From Ferruginibacter sp. (GTDB lineage Bacteria; Bacteroidota; Bacteroidia; Chitinophagales; Chitinophagaceae), in the NCBI RefSeq assembly GCF_028288465.1, contig NZ_JAQBNR010000002.1, forward strand, positions 1 through 64,000: DNA of 64,000 bases, read 5' to 3'. Made by a program: the position numbers and the translations under genes. The notes beneath the pieces are model-generated. The model was not told the origin of the DNA and ran no database searches. It saw only the letters and a list, made by a program, of their open reading frames with translations. Shown here one piece after another: positions 17,303-27,878 of the stretch. Numbering within the stretch: the stretch's first letter is position 1; every line of letters begins with the position of its first letter.

Positions 17303-19732
17303 CTGAATATAAAAAGTATAAAACCGAAAACCGACATAGTAATAAGCTGCTTCCATTGCGGGGAACAATGTGAAGAAATTATAGAAGCAGATCACAAATC
17401 ATTTTGCTGCGAGGGATGCAAACAAGTATACCTGCTGCTAAATGAAAATAATCTCTGCACGTACTATAATTTCGACAAAAACCCCGGCATAAAAGCCAAA
17501 GGCAAATTTGTGAGTGAACGTTTTGCTTACCTTGATGATACCCCAACGGTAAACAAGCTGGTACAGTTCAGCAGTGGCACGCAAACCAATGTAACTTTCA
17601 GCCTGCCGCAAATGCATTGCTCCAGCTGTGTTTTTTTACTGGAAAACCTGCACCGCATTGAGCCGGGCGTTACTAAGTCGCAGGTTAACTTTCAACGTAA
17701 GGAAGTGTTTATCATTTTCAACCCTATAACAATTTCATTGCGCAAAGTGGTTGAACTGCTGGCTTTTATTGGCTATGAACCGGATATCAGTTTGAAAGAC
17801 AGCACACAAAAAAAAGCGGTGACTTATAATAAAAAACAAATTTATCACATCGGCATTGCCGGCTTTTGTTTTGCCAATATTATGATGCTTAGTTTCCCGG
17901 AATACTTTTCTTCGGGCAATATTGAGCAGGCAGGCTTAAAAGCCACTTTTACCTGGCTTAATTTATTTTTATCCCTACCTGTATTGCTGTTCAGCGCTTC
18001 CTCTATTTTTATTTCGGCCTGGAAAGGGCTGCGGCAAAAATTTTTAAACATTGATGCTCCCATCGCATTGGCCATCATTGTTACTTTCAGCAGAAGCTAT
18101 TATGAAATCATTACCGGCCATGGTGCAGGCTACCTGGATTCGGGCACCGGCATTGTATTTTTTATGCTGGTGGGCAGATGGTTTCAGAATAAAACCTACG
18201 ACTCATTTGCATTCGACAGGGATTATAAATCTTATTTTCCGCTGGGCGTTACTGTGATACAAAATAATACCGAAAAAAATATACCGGTTACACAGTTAAA
18301 AAAAGATGACCGTATCATTATCCGCAACGGAGAAATGATACCGGCTGACGCTATGCTGCTAACAGGAAACGCCAGCGTGGATTACAGTTTTGTAAGTGGA
18401 GAAAGTAGTCCCATACAAAAATATATGGGCGAACTTATTTATGCCGGAGGCAAACAATGCGGCGCAGCTATTGAATTACAAATCATCAACGAAGTATCGC
18501 AGAGCTATATCACGCAGTTATGGAACAACGATATTTTTAAACATAAAAAAAATAAGGAGCAATCTTTTATTCATCCCTGGAGCCGTTATTTTACCCTCGC
18601 CCTGTTTTCGGTAGCCATTATTACAGCCATTTACTGGTCCATTGCAGATACGTCGAAACTTTTGCCTGCTGTAACGGCAGTGCTTATTGTTGCCTGCCCT
18701 TGTTCCCTTTTACTGTCCGCTACGTTTACCTACGGCAATATGCTGCGCATTTTTGGCAAGCATAAGCTATTTCTAAAAAATGCTGCTGTTATAGAAAGCA
18801 TGGCAAAGGCAGATACACTTATTTTTGACAAGACAGGCACCCTTACACAAAACCACGCCTCAGCACTGCAATATAACGGCACACCACTCAGCAAAAAAGA
18901 GTTGGCTACGGTGCAGGCGCTCACCCGGCAGTCAGCACATCCCTTAAGTAAAATTATTACAGACAACCTGGGTAATGTAAATGACGGGCAATTACTGACT
19001 GTAAACGGATTTAAGGAATTTGCAGGTAAGGGCATTGAAGCCGTGGTGAATGACATGCCGGTAAAAATTGGGTCCGCTGCCTTTGTAGATGAATTATACA
19101 ATACGGATAACTACGAGAGTGGATCGCAGATTCACGTGCAGTTTAATAAGGTACACATGGGAGCCTTTACCATCAGCAACCAGTATCGTTCAGGTATTAA
19201 GCAGGCTGTTACTGAATTACAGCAAAAAGGCTATGAGCTGCACCTGCTTTCCGGCGACAATGACACCGAGAAAAATACCCTTACCAAACTGTTTGGAAAA
19301 GATGCCGATATCCGTTTTAATCAATCGCCCCAAAATAAATTGGATACGGTACAGCAATTACAATCGCTGCATAAAAATGTATTAATGTTTGGCGATGGCT
19401 TAAACGATGCCGGCGCCCTGATGCAAAGTAATACAGGCATTGCCGTTAGCGACAGTACCACGCAATTTTCACCAGCCTGCGATGCCATTATTGATGGCAG
19501 TAAAGTAGGGCTGGCACCCCGGTTCCTGGCTTATGCCAGGGCAGGCAAAAAGATTGTGGCGGCCAGTTTTATACTTTCTATCATCTACAATTTTGTTGGT
19601 TTATCATTTGCCGTACAAGGCACGCTGGCCCCAATTGTAGCGGCCATCCTGATGCCTGCCAGCAGTATCAGCATTGTATTGCTGGTTACCCTGCTTTCAT
19701 CACTGGTTGCAAAAAAAATCGGGTTGAAATAA
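17303..19732 (+). CDS. ccoI: cation-translocating P1B-type ATPase for cbb3 oxidase copper (CcoI/FixI), start codon uncertain
   Basis: ORF track starts at GTG 17510, but the open frame extends upstream to 17285 and encodes SCFHCGEQCEEIIEADHKSFCCEGCKQVYLLLNENNLCTYY (metal-binding domain); CPC, DKTGTLT and GDGLNDAGAL motifs. Confidence 0.88.
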   Translation: MNIKSIKPKTDIVISCFHCGEQCEEIIEADHKSFCCEGCKQVYLLLNENNLCTYYNFDKNPGIKAKGKFVSERFAYLDDTPTVNKLVQFSSGTQTNVTFSLPQMHCSSCVFLLENLHRIEPGVTKSQVNFQRKEVFIIFNPITISLRKVVELLAFIGYEPDISLKDSTQKKAVTYNKKQIYHIGIAGFCFANIMMLSFPEYFSSGNIEQAGLKATFTWLNLFLSLPVLLFSASSIFISAWKGLRQKFLNIDAPIALAIIVTFSRSYYEIITGHGAGYLDSGTGIVFFMLVGRWFQNKTYDSFAFDRDYKSYFPLGVTVIQNNTEKNIPVTQLKKDDRIIIRNGEMIPADAMLLTGNASVDYSFVSGESSPIQKYMGELIYAGGKQCGAAIELQIINEVSQSYITQLWNNDIFKHKKNKEQSFIHPWSRYFTLALFSVAIITAIYWSIADTSKLLPAVTAVLIVACPCSLLLSATFTYGNMLRIFGKHKLFLKNAAVIESMAKADTLIFDKTGTLTQNHASALQYNGTPLSKKELATVQALTRQSAHPLSKIITDNLGNVNDGQLLTVNGFKEFAGKGIEAVVNDMPVKIGSAAFVDELYNTDNYESGSQIHVQFNKVHMGAFTISNQYRSGIKQAVTELQQKGYELHLLSGDNDTEKNTLTKLFGKDADIRFNQSPQNKLDTVQQLQSLHKNVLMFGDGLNDAGALMQSNTGIAVSDSTTQFSPACDAIIDGSKVGLAPRFLAYARAGKKIVAASFILSIIYNFVGLSFAVQGTLAPIVAAILMPASSISIVLLVTLLSSLVAKKIGLK

Positions 19733-19941
19733 TTACAGCCTTTACCAGCCCGGATGCCGGGTAAAATCATCCATTTTTTATAGGCGGCTATAGCAAAAAC
19801 GCAGGTCTTTTTCAAACTCATTCAATGGGTACTGTTTTGTGTTATACTGCCTTATGACGAATATCACCCTACCCTTGTGGCTGCATCATATATTTTGGTA
19901 CACGGCCATAATAAATTTGCTCCAAATAAATTATAACACCA

Positions 19942-20121
19942 TTGAGTGCATTATTTGTATTAATCGGAATCAGCATTGTTGTAGCAGGAAGCTTTTTAGC
20001 TGCCTTTTTGTGGAGCGTTAACAAGGGCCAGTTTGAAGATGATTACACGCCATCTGTAAGAATGCTTTTTGATGATGAGCTGAAAGAAGCAGCTGCAACA
20101 GAAACTCCAATAAAAAAATAA
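19942..20121 (+). CDS. ccoS: cbb3-type cytochrome oxidase assembly protein CcoS (TTG start)
   Basis: 59 aa, absent from ORF track: LSALFVLIGISIVVAGSFLAAFLWSVNKGQFEDDYTPSVRMLFDDELKEAAATETPIKK*. Confidence 0.88.
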   Translation: MSALFVLIGISIVVAGSFLAAFLWSVNKGQFEDDYTPSVRMLFDDELKEAAATETPIKK

Positions 20122-20143
20122 ATCAAAACAATAAAACAATCAT

Positions 20144-22270
20144 ATGCAGGTAGAAAAATTTTATTATGACAACAGGACTGTAAAAAACTTTGCATACGCT
20201 ACCATTTTATGGGGAGTAGTAGGGATGCTTGCAGGTTTGTATGTAGCACTTCAACTGGTGTTTCCGGCACTTAATTTTACCCAGTACGGATCATTCGGCA
20301 GGCTGCGTCCGTTGCATACCAATGCTGTAATTTTTGCCTTTGTCGGCAACGGTATGTTTATGGGTATTTACTATTCTTTACAGCGCTTGTGTAAAGCACG
20401 TATGTTTAGTGACACCCTAAGCAAGATACATTTCTGGGGATGGCAACTGATTATTGTTGCAGCCGCTATTACCCTGCCAATGGGCATTACAGCCAGCAAA
20501 GAATATGCTGAACTGGAGTGGCCGATTGATATTGCCATCACCTTAATATGGGTGGTATTTGGCATCAACATGTTTGGTACCATTATTAAAAGAAGGGAAA
20601 AACATTTGTATGTTGCCATCTGGTTTTACATCGCCACATTTGTTACCGTAGCGGTACTGCACATTGTAAATTCAATGGAACTACCTATCAGTTTAACAAA
20701 GAGCTATTCGCTATATGCAGGCGTACAGGACGCCCTGGTACAATGGTGGTACGGTCATAACGCAGTAGCTTTCTTTTTAACAACACCTTACCTGGGTTTG
20801 ATGTATTATTTTATGCCGAAGGCCGCTAACCGGCCGGTGTATTCTTACAAACTATCTATTATACATTTCTGGGCTCTGATCTTTTTATACATCTGGGCTG
20901 GTCCGCACCATTTGTTATATACTGCTTTACCTAACTGGGCGCAGTCGCTGGGTGTTGTATTCAGCGCCATGCTTATCTTTCCAAGCTGGGGAGGTATGAT
21001 CAATGGCTTACTGACACTGCGTGGTGCATGGGATAAAGTGCGGGACGATGTTATTTTAAAATTCATGGTGGTAGCTGTTACAGCATATGGTATGGCCACT
21101 TTTGAAGGCCCGATGCTATCGCTTAAAAGTATCAGCGCTATCAGTCACTATACAGACTGGATTGTTGCCCACGTACACGTAGGCGCCCTGGGCTGGAACG
21201 GTATGTTAACCTTTGGTATTTTATACTGGTTAATTCCCCGGCTGTTTAATACACCATTGTACTCTAAAAAAATAGCCAACCGTCATTTCTGGCTTGGTAC
21301 ATTAGGTATTGTATTTTACGCTGTACCCATGTACTGGGCTGGTTTTACACAAAGCAGTATGTGGAAACAATTTACAGACGCAGGACAGTTGAAATACACT
21401 TTTCTTGAAACTGTAACTTATATGAAACCATTTTACGCCATGCGTTCTTTGGGCGGCACATTGTATTTAATTGGTGCCCTGTTTATGGTGTATAATCTTT
21501 ACAAAACAGTTAGGGCAGGTAAGCTGGTTGCTGATGAAGCTGCAGAAGCCGCACCGCTGGAAAAAGAATATGTAAAACATGCAGGCGAACACTGGCACAG
21601 GGCTTTTGAAAGAAAACCTGTACAGTTTATGATTATTAGTTTGGTAGTAATACTGATTGGTGGCGCAGTAGAAATGATTCCAACATTCATGATCAAATCA
21701 AATGTACCAACCATTGCGTCTGTTAAACCTTATACCCCGCTTGAGTTACAGGGACGTGATATTTATGTAAGAGAAGGCTGTTACCTGTGTCACTCACAAA
21801 TGATAAGGCCGTTCCGCAGCGAAACAGAACGCTATGGTGAATATTCAAAAGCCGGTGAATTTATTTATGATCATCCATTTCAATGGGGCAGTAAAAGAAC
21901 AGGCCCCGATTTAGCAAGAGAAGGCACTGGTAATCTTAAGAAAACAAATGGCTGGCACTTCCGTCACTTCAGGGAACCCTCTTCAATGAGTGAAGGATCT
22001 ATCATGCCACCTTACGCCTTTATGCTGGAACAAAACCTTGACACTTCTACTACCAAAGCGAAAATAAATGCCATGATAACACTGGGTGTGCCATACGAAA
22101 AAGGATTTGCAGATGTGGCCAATGCCAACCTGATGGAACAGGCAAAGAGTATTGCTGACAACCTGAAAACAGACAGCATCCGGGTTTCGCCCAATAAAGA
22201 AGTAATCGCCCTTATCTCCTACATACAGCGTTTGGGAAAGGATATTAGTAACGAACCAAAAAATAAATAA
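20144..22270 (+). CDS. ccoN: cbb3-type cytochrome c oxidase subunit I/II fusion (CcoNO)
   Basis: 708 aa; HTNAVIFAFVGN, DWIVAHVHVGALGWNG heme-copper motifs, then CcoO-like GRDIYVREGCYLCHSQMIRPF. Confidence 0.96.
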   Translation: MQVEKFYYDNRTVKNFAYATILWGVVGMLAGLYVALQLVFPALNFTQYGSFGRLRPLHTNAVIFAFVGNGMFMGIYYSLQRLCKARMFSDTLSKIHFWGWQLIIVAAAITLPMGITASKEYAELEWPIDIAITLIWVVFGINMFGTIIKRREKHLYVAIWFYIATFVTVAVLHIVNSMELPISLTKSYSLYAGVQDALVQWWYGHNAVAFFLTTPYLGLMYYFMPKAANRPVYSYKLSIIHFWALIFLYIWAGPHHLLYTALPNWAQSLGVVFSAMLIFPSWGGMINGLLTLRGAWDKVRDDVILKFMVVAVTAYGMATFEGPMLSLKSISAISHYTDWIVAHVHVGALGWNGMLTFGILYWLIPRLFNTPLYSKKIANRHFWLGTLGIVFYAVPMYWAGFTQSSMWKQFTDAGQLKYTFLETVTYMKPFYAMRSLGGTLYLIGALFMVYNLYKTVRAGKLVADEAAEAAPLEKEYVKHAGEHWHRAFERKPVQFMIISLVVILIGGAVEMIPTFMIKSNVPTIASVKPYTPLELQGRDIYVREGCYLCHSQMIRPFRSETERYGEYSKAGEFIYDHPFQWGSKRTGPDLAREGTGNLKKTNGWHFRHFREPSSMSEGSIMPPYAFMLEQNLDTSTTKAKINAMITLGVPYEKGFADVANANLMEQAKSIADNLKTDSIRVSPNKEVIALISYIQRLGKDISNEPKNK

Positions 22271-22273
22271 GCC

Positions 22274-22471
22274 ATGTTTAAATTCATAAAACAGTATGCC
22301 GAAAAAATAGATCACGCATCTATTTACCCAATGATTTCATTGCTTATTTTTTTCTTATTCTTTGTGGTATTGCTGGTATTGGTTAAAAAAATGGATAAAG
22401 AAAGAATCAACATATTATCGAACATACCATTAGACAAAGAAGCAGCAACAACAACATCAACCATTAAATAA
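22274..22471 (+). CDS. ccoQ: CcoQ-like small membrane protein
   Basis: 65 aa single-TM ORF between ccoNO and ccoP. Confidence 0.75.
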   Translation: MFKFIKQYAEKIDHASIYPMISLLIFFLFFVVLLVLVKKMDKERINILSNIPLDKEAATTTSTIK

Positions 22472-22477
22472 CACCGT

Positions 22478-23644
22478 ATGTTTTTACAAAATTTCAAATA
22501 TAAAAAACTGGGCGCTACAGCAATATTTATTACTGCCAGCCTTACTATGCTGGCGCAGGATGCTGCAGCAGCCAAAACAGTCCCTTCAGAAAATAATTTG
22601 CTGGCCATTTTACTATCGGCTACAGCCATTGTATTGGCTTTCGTTATCTGGGGTATGGGCCAGGCACTGGTAGCCCTCTCCCGTCAGCTGATGGAAAAAA
22701 ATAAAACCAATAAGGCTACGGCTGTTGCTTCCATGCTGGTGGTATTGTCTTTGCTGTCGCAGACTGTGCTGGCACAAACAGATGCGGCTGCTGAAAATGT
22801 AAAGGTTGTTACCAACTATGGCGGTATATCTGCCCATACCTTTTATCTGTTTGTTGGTGTAATAGCAACAGAGATAGCCGCTATCCTGTTTCTCGTATTT
22901 TCTATCAGAAGAATTTATAGTGAACTGATACCGGAAAAAGCTGCTGCAGCTGTAAAGGAATCCAAACTGGCTGCTATATGGGCTAATCTTGACAAAAAAT
23001 TATTTACCAAAGCAATACCTGTTGAACAGGAAGCAGATCATTTACTGGATCATAACTATGATGGCATCCAGGAACTGGACAACGCATTGCCACCATGGTG
23101 GAAATATGGTTTCATCATCACTATTGGTTTTGCATTTGTTTACTTGTTGAATTTTCATGTATTTGGGAATGGTAAAAATCCCACCGAAGAATACCAGGCT
23201 GAAATGGAAAACGCCCAAATTGCCAAAGAAGCATACGAAGCAAAAAACAAAGACAGGATTGACGAAGCTCATGTACCAATGGCCAACGCCGCAGGTATAC
23301 AAAATGGTAAAACCAATTTTTTAGCCAACTGTGTGGCTTGCCACGGAGCCAATGGTGAAGGTGGCGTAGGACCCAACCTTACCGATGACTACTGGCTGCA
23401 CAAGGGATCTTTGAATGATGTATACAACACCATCAAAAAAGGATATCCTGATAAAGGAATGCAATCATGGGCAACAAAATTTAACCCCAAGGAAATGAGT
23501 GAGCTGGCAAGTTTTGTAAAAACATTACATGGCACAAAACCTGCCAACGGCAAAGCCCCGCAGGGAGATTTGTTTTCTGAAACAGCCGCGGGCAGCGACT
23601 CTGTAAAAACAACTTTGCCAGATAGTACTATTATTAAAAAATAA
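22478..23644 (+). CDS. ccoP: cbb3-type cytochrome c oxidase subunit III (CcoP)
   Basis: WWKYGFIITIGFAFVYLLNFHVF; CVACHGANGEGGVGPNLTDDYWLH. Confidence 0.94.
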   Translation: MFLQNFKYKKLGATAIFITASLTMLAQDAAAAKTVPSENNLLAILLSATAIVLAFVIWGMGQALVALSRQLMEKNKTNKATAVASMLVVLSLLSQTVLAQTDAAAENVKVVTNYGGISAHTFYLFVGVIATEIAAILFLVFSIRRIYSELIPEKAAAAVKESKLAAIWANLDKKLFTKAIPVEQEADHLLDHNYDGIQELDNALPPWWKYGFIITIGFAFVYLLNFHVFGNGKNPTEEYQAEMENAQIAKEAYEAKNKDRIDEAHVPMANAAGIQNGKTNFLANCVACHGANGEGGVGPNLTDDYWLHKGSLNDVYNTIKKGYPDKGMQSWATKFNPKEMSELASFVKTLHGTKPANGKAPQGDLFSETAAGSDSVKTTLPDSTIIKK

Positions 23645-23646
23645 CA

Positions 23647-25143
23647 ATGTCTCCTGTACAAAATACGTTGCCGGTGTCCGATGAATCCTTCAGGGATTCT
23701 GTAGCTACAATTACCAAAGATGGAAAACGGAATTATATCCATCCCAAAAAACCAAAAGGCAAACTTTATAATCTACGTACCTGGTTCAGCCTGTTTTACC
23801 TGGCAGTATTTTTTAGCCTGCCGTTTATTAAGGTAAATGGCGCACCATTTTTAATGATCAACATTCTTGAACGCAAATTCATTTTGTTCGGCCTGATATT
23901 TTGGCCGCAGGACTTTTTTATTTTCGGTATCGGCATGGTGACGTTCATTGTTTTTGTGATTTTATTTACGGTAGTGTTCGGAAGAATCTTTTGCGGCTGG
24001 GCTTGCCCGCAAACAATTTTTATGGAGATGGTGTTCAGGAAGATTGAATACTGGATTGACGGTGATGCTGCGCAGCAAAAGCAACTGGCAGCAAGCGCCT
24101 GGAACGGAAAAAAAATCAGGAAAAGGGTTTTTAAATTCATTGTATTCTTCCTGATATCTTTTCTGATTGCCAATTTTTTCCTGGCCTACCTCATCAGCAT
24201 GGATGAGCTGATCGCCAATATTACCAACCCGGCTGCGCATGTGGCTACGCTGATTTCGTTGCTGACATTTACTACCGTTTTCTTTTTTGTATACTGGTGG
24301 TTTAGGGAACAGGCTTGTATTGTTGTTTGCCCCTATGGCCGTTTACAGGGCGTGTTGCTCGACAGAAATTCAATCGTTGTTGCCTACGATCGTTTGAGAG
24401 GAGAGCCCCGTGGCAAGCTTTCAAAACACAAAGTGCAGCATGAAGCAGCACACGAAACCTGTAACAGCTGCAAAAGTGGTGGCTCCTGCAGCAGCACTCC
24501 TGAAGTAATTGTACCGGCAGTAACAGCAGATTGTATAGATTGCTTTGCATGCGTACGGGTTTGCCCTACAGGTATAGATATACGCAACGGCACACAACTG
24601 GAATGCATTAACTGCACAGCATGTATAGATGCCTGTGACGCTATCATGACCAGTATAAACCGGCCCACAGGTTTGGTTAGGTATGCTTCTGAAAACAGTA
24701 TCACGGAAGGCGTGCAACTTAAGTTCAGCAGCAGGATAAAAGCGTACACCGCAGTACTGGCCCTGCTGATATCCTTACTGGTATTTTTACTGGCGAGCCG
24801 AACAGACCTGGATGCAAGACTGATGCGCACTTCTGGTATGACCTATACCTCTTTACCTGATGGGCGTATTGAAAACCTGTACAGTTTAAAGCTTGCCAAT
24901 AAAACGCACAAGGATATTGCCATTAGTTTAAAACTGGAGAATTTGCTTGGAGACATTACCATGGTAGGCAGCAGCAACCTGGTAGTAAAACATGAAGATT
25001 ACAGCAACGTGCAATTTTTTGTAAGACTTACCAGGGGCCAGGTAAAAAACTGGAAAACGCCGGTACAGATTGGATTATATGAAGGCGACAAAAAAATAAA
25101 AACAATTACTGCCAAATTTATCGGACCTGAAGTGTACGAATAA
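23647..25143 (+). CDS. ccoG: cytochrome c oxidase accessory protein CcoG (FixG/RdxA)
   Basis: FCGWACPQTIFMEMVFRKIEYWIDGD; CIDCFACVRVCPTGIDIRNGTQLECINCTACIDACD ferredoxin motifs. Confidence 0.96.
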   Translation: MSPVQNTLPVSDESFRDSVATITKDGKRNYIHPKKPKGKLYNLRTWFSLFYLAVFFSLPFIKVNGAPFLMINILERKFILFGLIFWPQDFFIFGIGMVTFIVFVILFTVVFGRIFCGWACPQTIFMEMVFRKIEYWIDGDAAQQKQLAASAWNGKKIRKRVFKFIVFFLISFLIANFFLAYLISMDELIANITNPAAHVATLISLLTFTTVFFFVYWWFREQACIVVCPYGRLQGVLLDRNSIVVAYDRLRGEPRGKLSKHKVQHEAAHETCNSCKSGGSCSSTPEVIVPAVTADCIDCFACVRVCPTGIDIRNGTQLECINCTACIDACDAIMTSINRPTGLVRYASENSITEGVQLKFSSRIKAYTAVLALLISLLVFLLASRTDLDARLMRTSGMTYTSLPDGRIENLYSLKLANKTHKDIAISLKLENLLGDITMVGSSNLVVKHEDYSNVQFFVRLTRGQVKNWKTPVQIGLYEGDKKIKTITAKFIGPEVYE

Positions 25144-25191
25144 ACCGCAGATCAATTAACATAAATAACATTCCTTAAAAAATAGTAACAC

Positions 25192-25623
25192 ATGAACTGG
25201 GGACATAAAATAATAATAGTGTATGCAGCATTTGTTGCCGGAATGTTATTTCTTGCTTTCAAATCATCCAGGCAAAATACGGACCTTGTAACAGAAGATT
25301 ACTATGCAAAAGAATTAGTGTACCAGCAAAAGATTGATGAAGTAAAACGCACTGCCTTATTATCCGCACCTGTAACGGTATCGGTTACCAAACATGAAAT
25401 TGTCATCACTTTTCCAAAAGATTTTGATACCAAAAAAATTACGGGACAAGCTGAATTGTACTGTCCTTCTGATGAAAAGAAAGATAAGATACAGGGCTTT
25501 TCAGTAACGGACAGCACTGTAAAAATGGCGTTACCTGGTAGCTATCATGGCCTGCACTATGTTAAAATAGATTGGGCTGTTGACGGGATAAATTATTATT
25601 ACGAAGAGAAAATATTTATTTAA
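25192..25623 (+). CDS. ccoH: FixH/CcoH family protein
   Basis: MNWGHKIIIVYAAFVAGMLFLAFKSSRQNTDLVTEDYYAKELVYQQKID. Confidence 0.9.
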   Translation: MNWGHKIIIVYAAFVAGMLFLAFKSSRQNTDLVTEDYYAKELVYQQKIDEVKRTALLSAPVTVSVTKHEIVITFPKDFDTKKITGQAELYCPSDEKKDKIQGFSVTDSTVKMALPGSYHGLHYVKIDWAVDGINYYYEEKIFI

Positions 25624-25624
25624 A

Positions 25625-26365
25625 ATGGCAACAGTATTTTTTGCAGCACTTACACTGGGGATGATAGGAAGCTTTCATTGCATTGGAATGTGCGGCCCGC
25701 TGGCATTTTCATTGCCATTGAAAAACAACAGCGATTTTGCAAAATTTACCGGATCGCTACTGTATAACGGCGGAAGAATACTTACCTACAGTGGCTTAGG
25801 TATGTTGTTTGGTTTAGCAGGCAAAAGTTTTTCCCTGTTTGGTTTTCAACAATGGTTATCAGTTATTGTGGGCATTACCATTTTGTTTTTTCTTGTAGCG
25901 CCTAAAAAATGGCTGACTGCAAAAAGTACCGACACCCTTTTTGCAAAATACAATTATAAAATACGCTTTGCATTGGGACAACTCTTTTTCAAAAAAAATT
26001 ACGCTTCCCTTTTTGCTATTGGTGTACTGAATGGTTTATTGCCCTGTGGCTTAATTTATATGGCCATCGCCGGAGCCATCGCTTATGCATCACCTTTTGA
26101 AAGTGCGTTTTTTATGGCCTCGTTTGGTTTGGGCACTTTACCTGTAATGTGGAGTGTGAGTTTTTTTGGAAATTATATTGGCATTGAAGTTCGCAAAAAA
26201 ATACGGAGTGCTTACCCGGTATTAATGGCAATGATGGCATGTCTGTTGATTTTGCGGGGCATGGGATTAGGGATTCCGTATGTCAGCCCCTCAGCAAATC
26301 ATAACGATCACCCGGTAGAAATGTGTTACCCGGCAAAAGTGGGCACAACTGCCGTTATTAAATGA
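25625..26365 (+). CDS. sulfite exporter TauE/SafE family protein (cco-cluster type)
   Basis: GMIGSFHCIGMCGPLAFSLPL; NGLLPCGLIYMAIAGA. Confidence 0.88.
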   Translation: MATVFFAALTLGMIGSFHCIGMCGPLAFSLPLKNNSDFAKFTGSLLYNGGRILTYSGLGMLFGLAGKSFSLFGFQQWLSVIVGITILFFLVAPKKWLTAKSTDTLFAKYNYKIRFALGQLFFKKNYASLFAIGVLNGLLPCGLIYMAIAGAIAYASPFESAFFMASFGLGTLPVMWSVSFFGNYIGIEVRKKIRSAYPVLMAMMACLLILRGMGLGIPYVSPSANHNDHPVEMCYPAKVGTTAVIK

Positions 26366-26405
26366 ATAAGTAGTGTTACATGTAATAAATTATAAAAAAG
26401 ATATA

Positions 26406-26786
26406 ATGACGGGGTCTAAGAAAACAGAGCAATTTTTACATGAAAATATAACGTGGAAACGCTTGCTCGATTTTTTTATCCAGGAGAACAGCTTCTTAAA
26501 AACCAGGTTGAGCGAAGTAGTTGACAAGGAGACAGATAAATCCCTGATAGCAGAAGCGGAACATTTTCAAACCGAATTTATCTTAAAAGACGAATACATA
26601 CACGATATTGAACACGACATAAAAGACCAGGAAAAAAGTCTGAAGAATTTGCTTACCCAAAAAACGGCTCCGGATTATAAAACCTGCAAAAAGCAGGACA
26701 AGTTGCGCAACGAAATGGCTTACCTGGAAAAAGAATTTTCACACCTGAAGACGCAGTTTAATAAATACCTGCTTTCGCTGGTATAG
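26406..26786 (+). CDS. hypothetical coiled-coil protein
   Basis: MTGSKKTEQFLHENITWKRLLDFFIQENSFLKTRLSE...; ATG at 26406 preferred over the upstream start in the track. Confidence 0.65.
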   Translation: MTGSKKTEQFLHENITWKRLLDFFIQENSFLKTRLSEVVDKETDKSLIAEAEHFQTEFILKDEYIHDIEHDIKDQEKSLKNLLTQKTAPDYKTCKKQDKLRNEMAYLEKEFSHLKTQFNKYLLSLV

Positions 26787-26789
26787 CAT

Positions 26790-27842
26790 TTAGTTCAATA
26801 GGGCTGCGAGCCGCTTTTCATCCAGGATGATTATGGCTCCCTCTTTAATATCAATTAATTTTTCGCTTTTAAAATCGCTGAGTGTACGTATAATGGACTC
26901 TGTGGCAGTTCCCGCTATATGAGCAAGATCTTCCCTTGAAATGTACATAGAAAAATGCCCCTGGTCGTCTTTTGTGTATTTCTTCTGCAACAGGACCAGT
27001 GCTTCGGCCACCCGCTTTCGCAATGAATTATAGGCAATGCCCACCAGCTGCTCCTCACGGTCGGTAACACTCTGGGCAAGCATTTGAATAAACTGGCGGG
27101 CTACTTCTTTATTTGCCCTTAATAACTTCTCAAAATCCTGGCGGTCTATTATAGACAGTGTTGCATCTTCTATCACCTCAGCGGCTTCCTTATAAATACC
27201 CCCTTCTAAAATAGCCGTGTACCCTACATAATCACCTTCTCCGAAAAGCCCTACCGTTAGCTCCTTCCCGTCATCATTGGTTTTAAAAGTTTTTACCTTT
27301 CCTTTTTGGATGTAAAACAATTTCACCGGGTGATTCCCTTCATCATAAATCAATCTCTTCTTTTTGTAAAAATTAATAGCGCTGTTGGTAACCAGTTCTT
27401 CCAGTGCTTTAAGGTTTCCTGCTTCCTCCACTACCGGCTGGACGGAAGCAGGATCAAATTTTTTATGCAGCAGGGCTGCTTTTTTAAGGCGGCTTTCAAT
27501 AGCTGTTAACAATTCTATATCGCTAAAAGGTTTTGTAATATAATCATCAGCCCCCATTTCCATCCCCTTTCTAAAATCTCCCCGCTCGGATTTTGCGGTT
27601 AAAAAAATAAAAGGAATATTTTTTAAACTTTCATTTTTGCGTAACAAATGCAATACGCCATAGCCATCCAATACAGGCATCATGATATCACAGATAATCA
27701 GGTCTGGAATATTTCCCAACGCCATTTCAACGCCCTGTTTGCCATTAGCCGCAGTATCTACCTTATAATTTGCCAGCTCAAGAATCTCAGCTGTATTTTC
27801 TCTTATCTCGTCATTGTCTTCTATCAGTAGTACTCGGCGCAT
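26790..27842 (-). CDS. REC - cyclic-nucleotide-binding - HTH_Crp fusion regulator
   Basis: RRVLLIEDNDEIRENTAEIL...IICDIMMPVLDGYGVL...FLTAKSERGDFRKGMEMGADDYITKPF, then CRP-type β-barrel and ISREDLAHIAGTATESIIRTLSDFKSEKLI. Confidence 0.93.
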   Translation of the reverse strand: MRRVLLIEDNDEIRENTAEILELANYKVDTAANGKQGVEMALGNIPDLIICDIMMPVLDGYGVLHLLRKNESLKNIPFIFLTAKSERGDFRKGMEMGADDYITKPFSDIELLTAIESRLKKAALLHKKFDPASVQPVVEEAGNLKALEELVTNSAINFYKKKRLIYDEGNHPVKLFYIQKGKVKTFKTNDDGKELTVGLFGEGDYVGYTAILEGGIYKEAAEVIEDATLSIIDRQDFEKLLRANKEVARQFIQMLAQSVTDREEQLVGIAYNSLRKRVAEALVLLQKKYTKDDQGHFSMYISREDLAHIAGTATESIIRTLSDFKSEKLIDIKEGAIIILDEKRLAALLN

Positions 27843-27878
27843 AGTAAGTTTAAGATTTAGTCAATGCAAGATAAAGAG

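Noticed and set aside
24384-24830. Antisense ORFs inside ccoG, ccoP, DUF1501 and other core genes listed in the track
   Set aside because: Antisense to strongly recognisable CDSs, with no coding-like features of their own.
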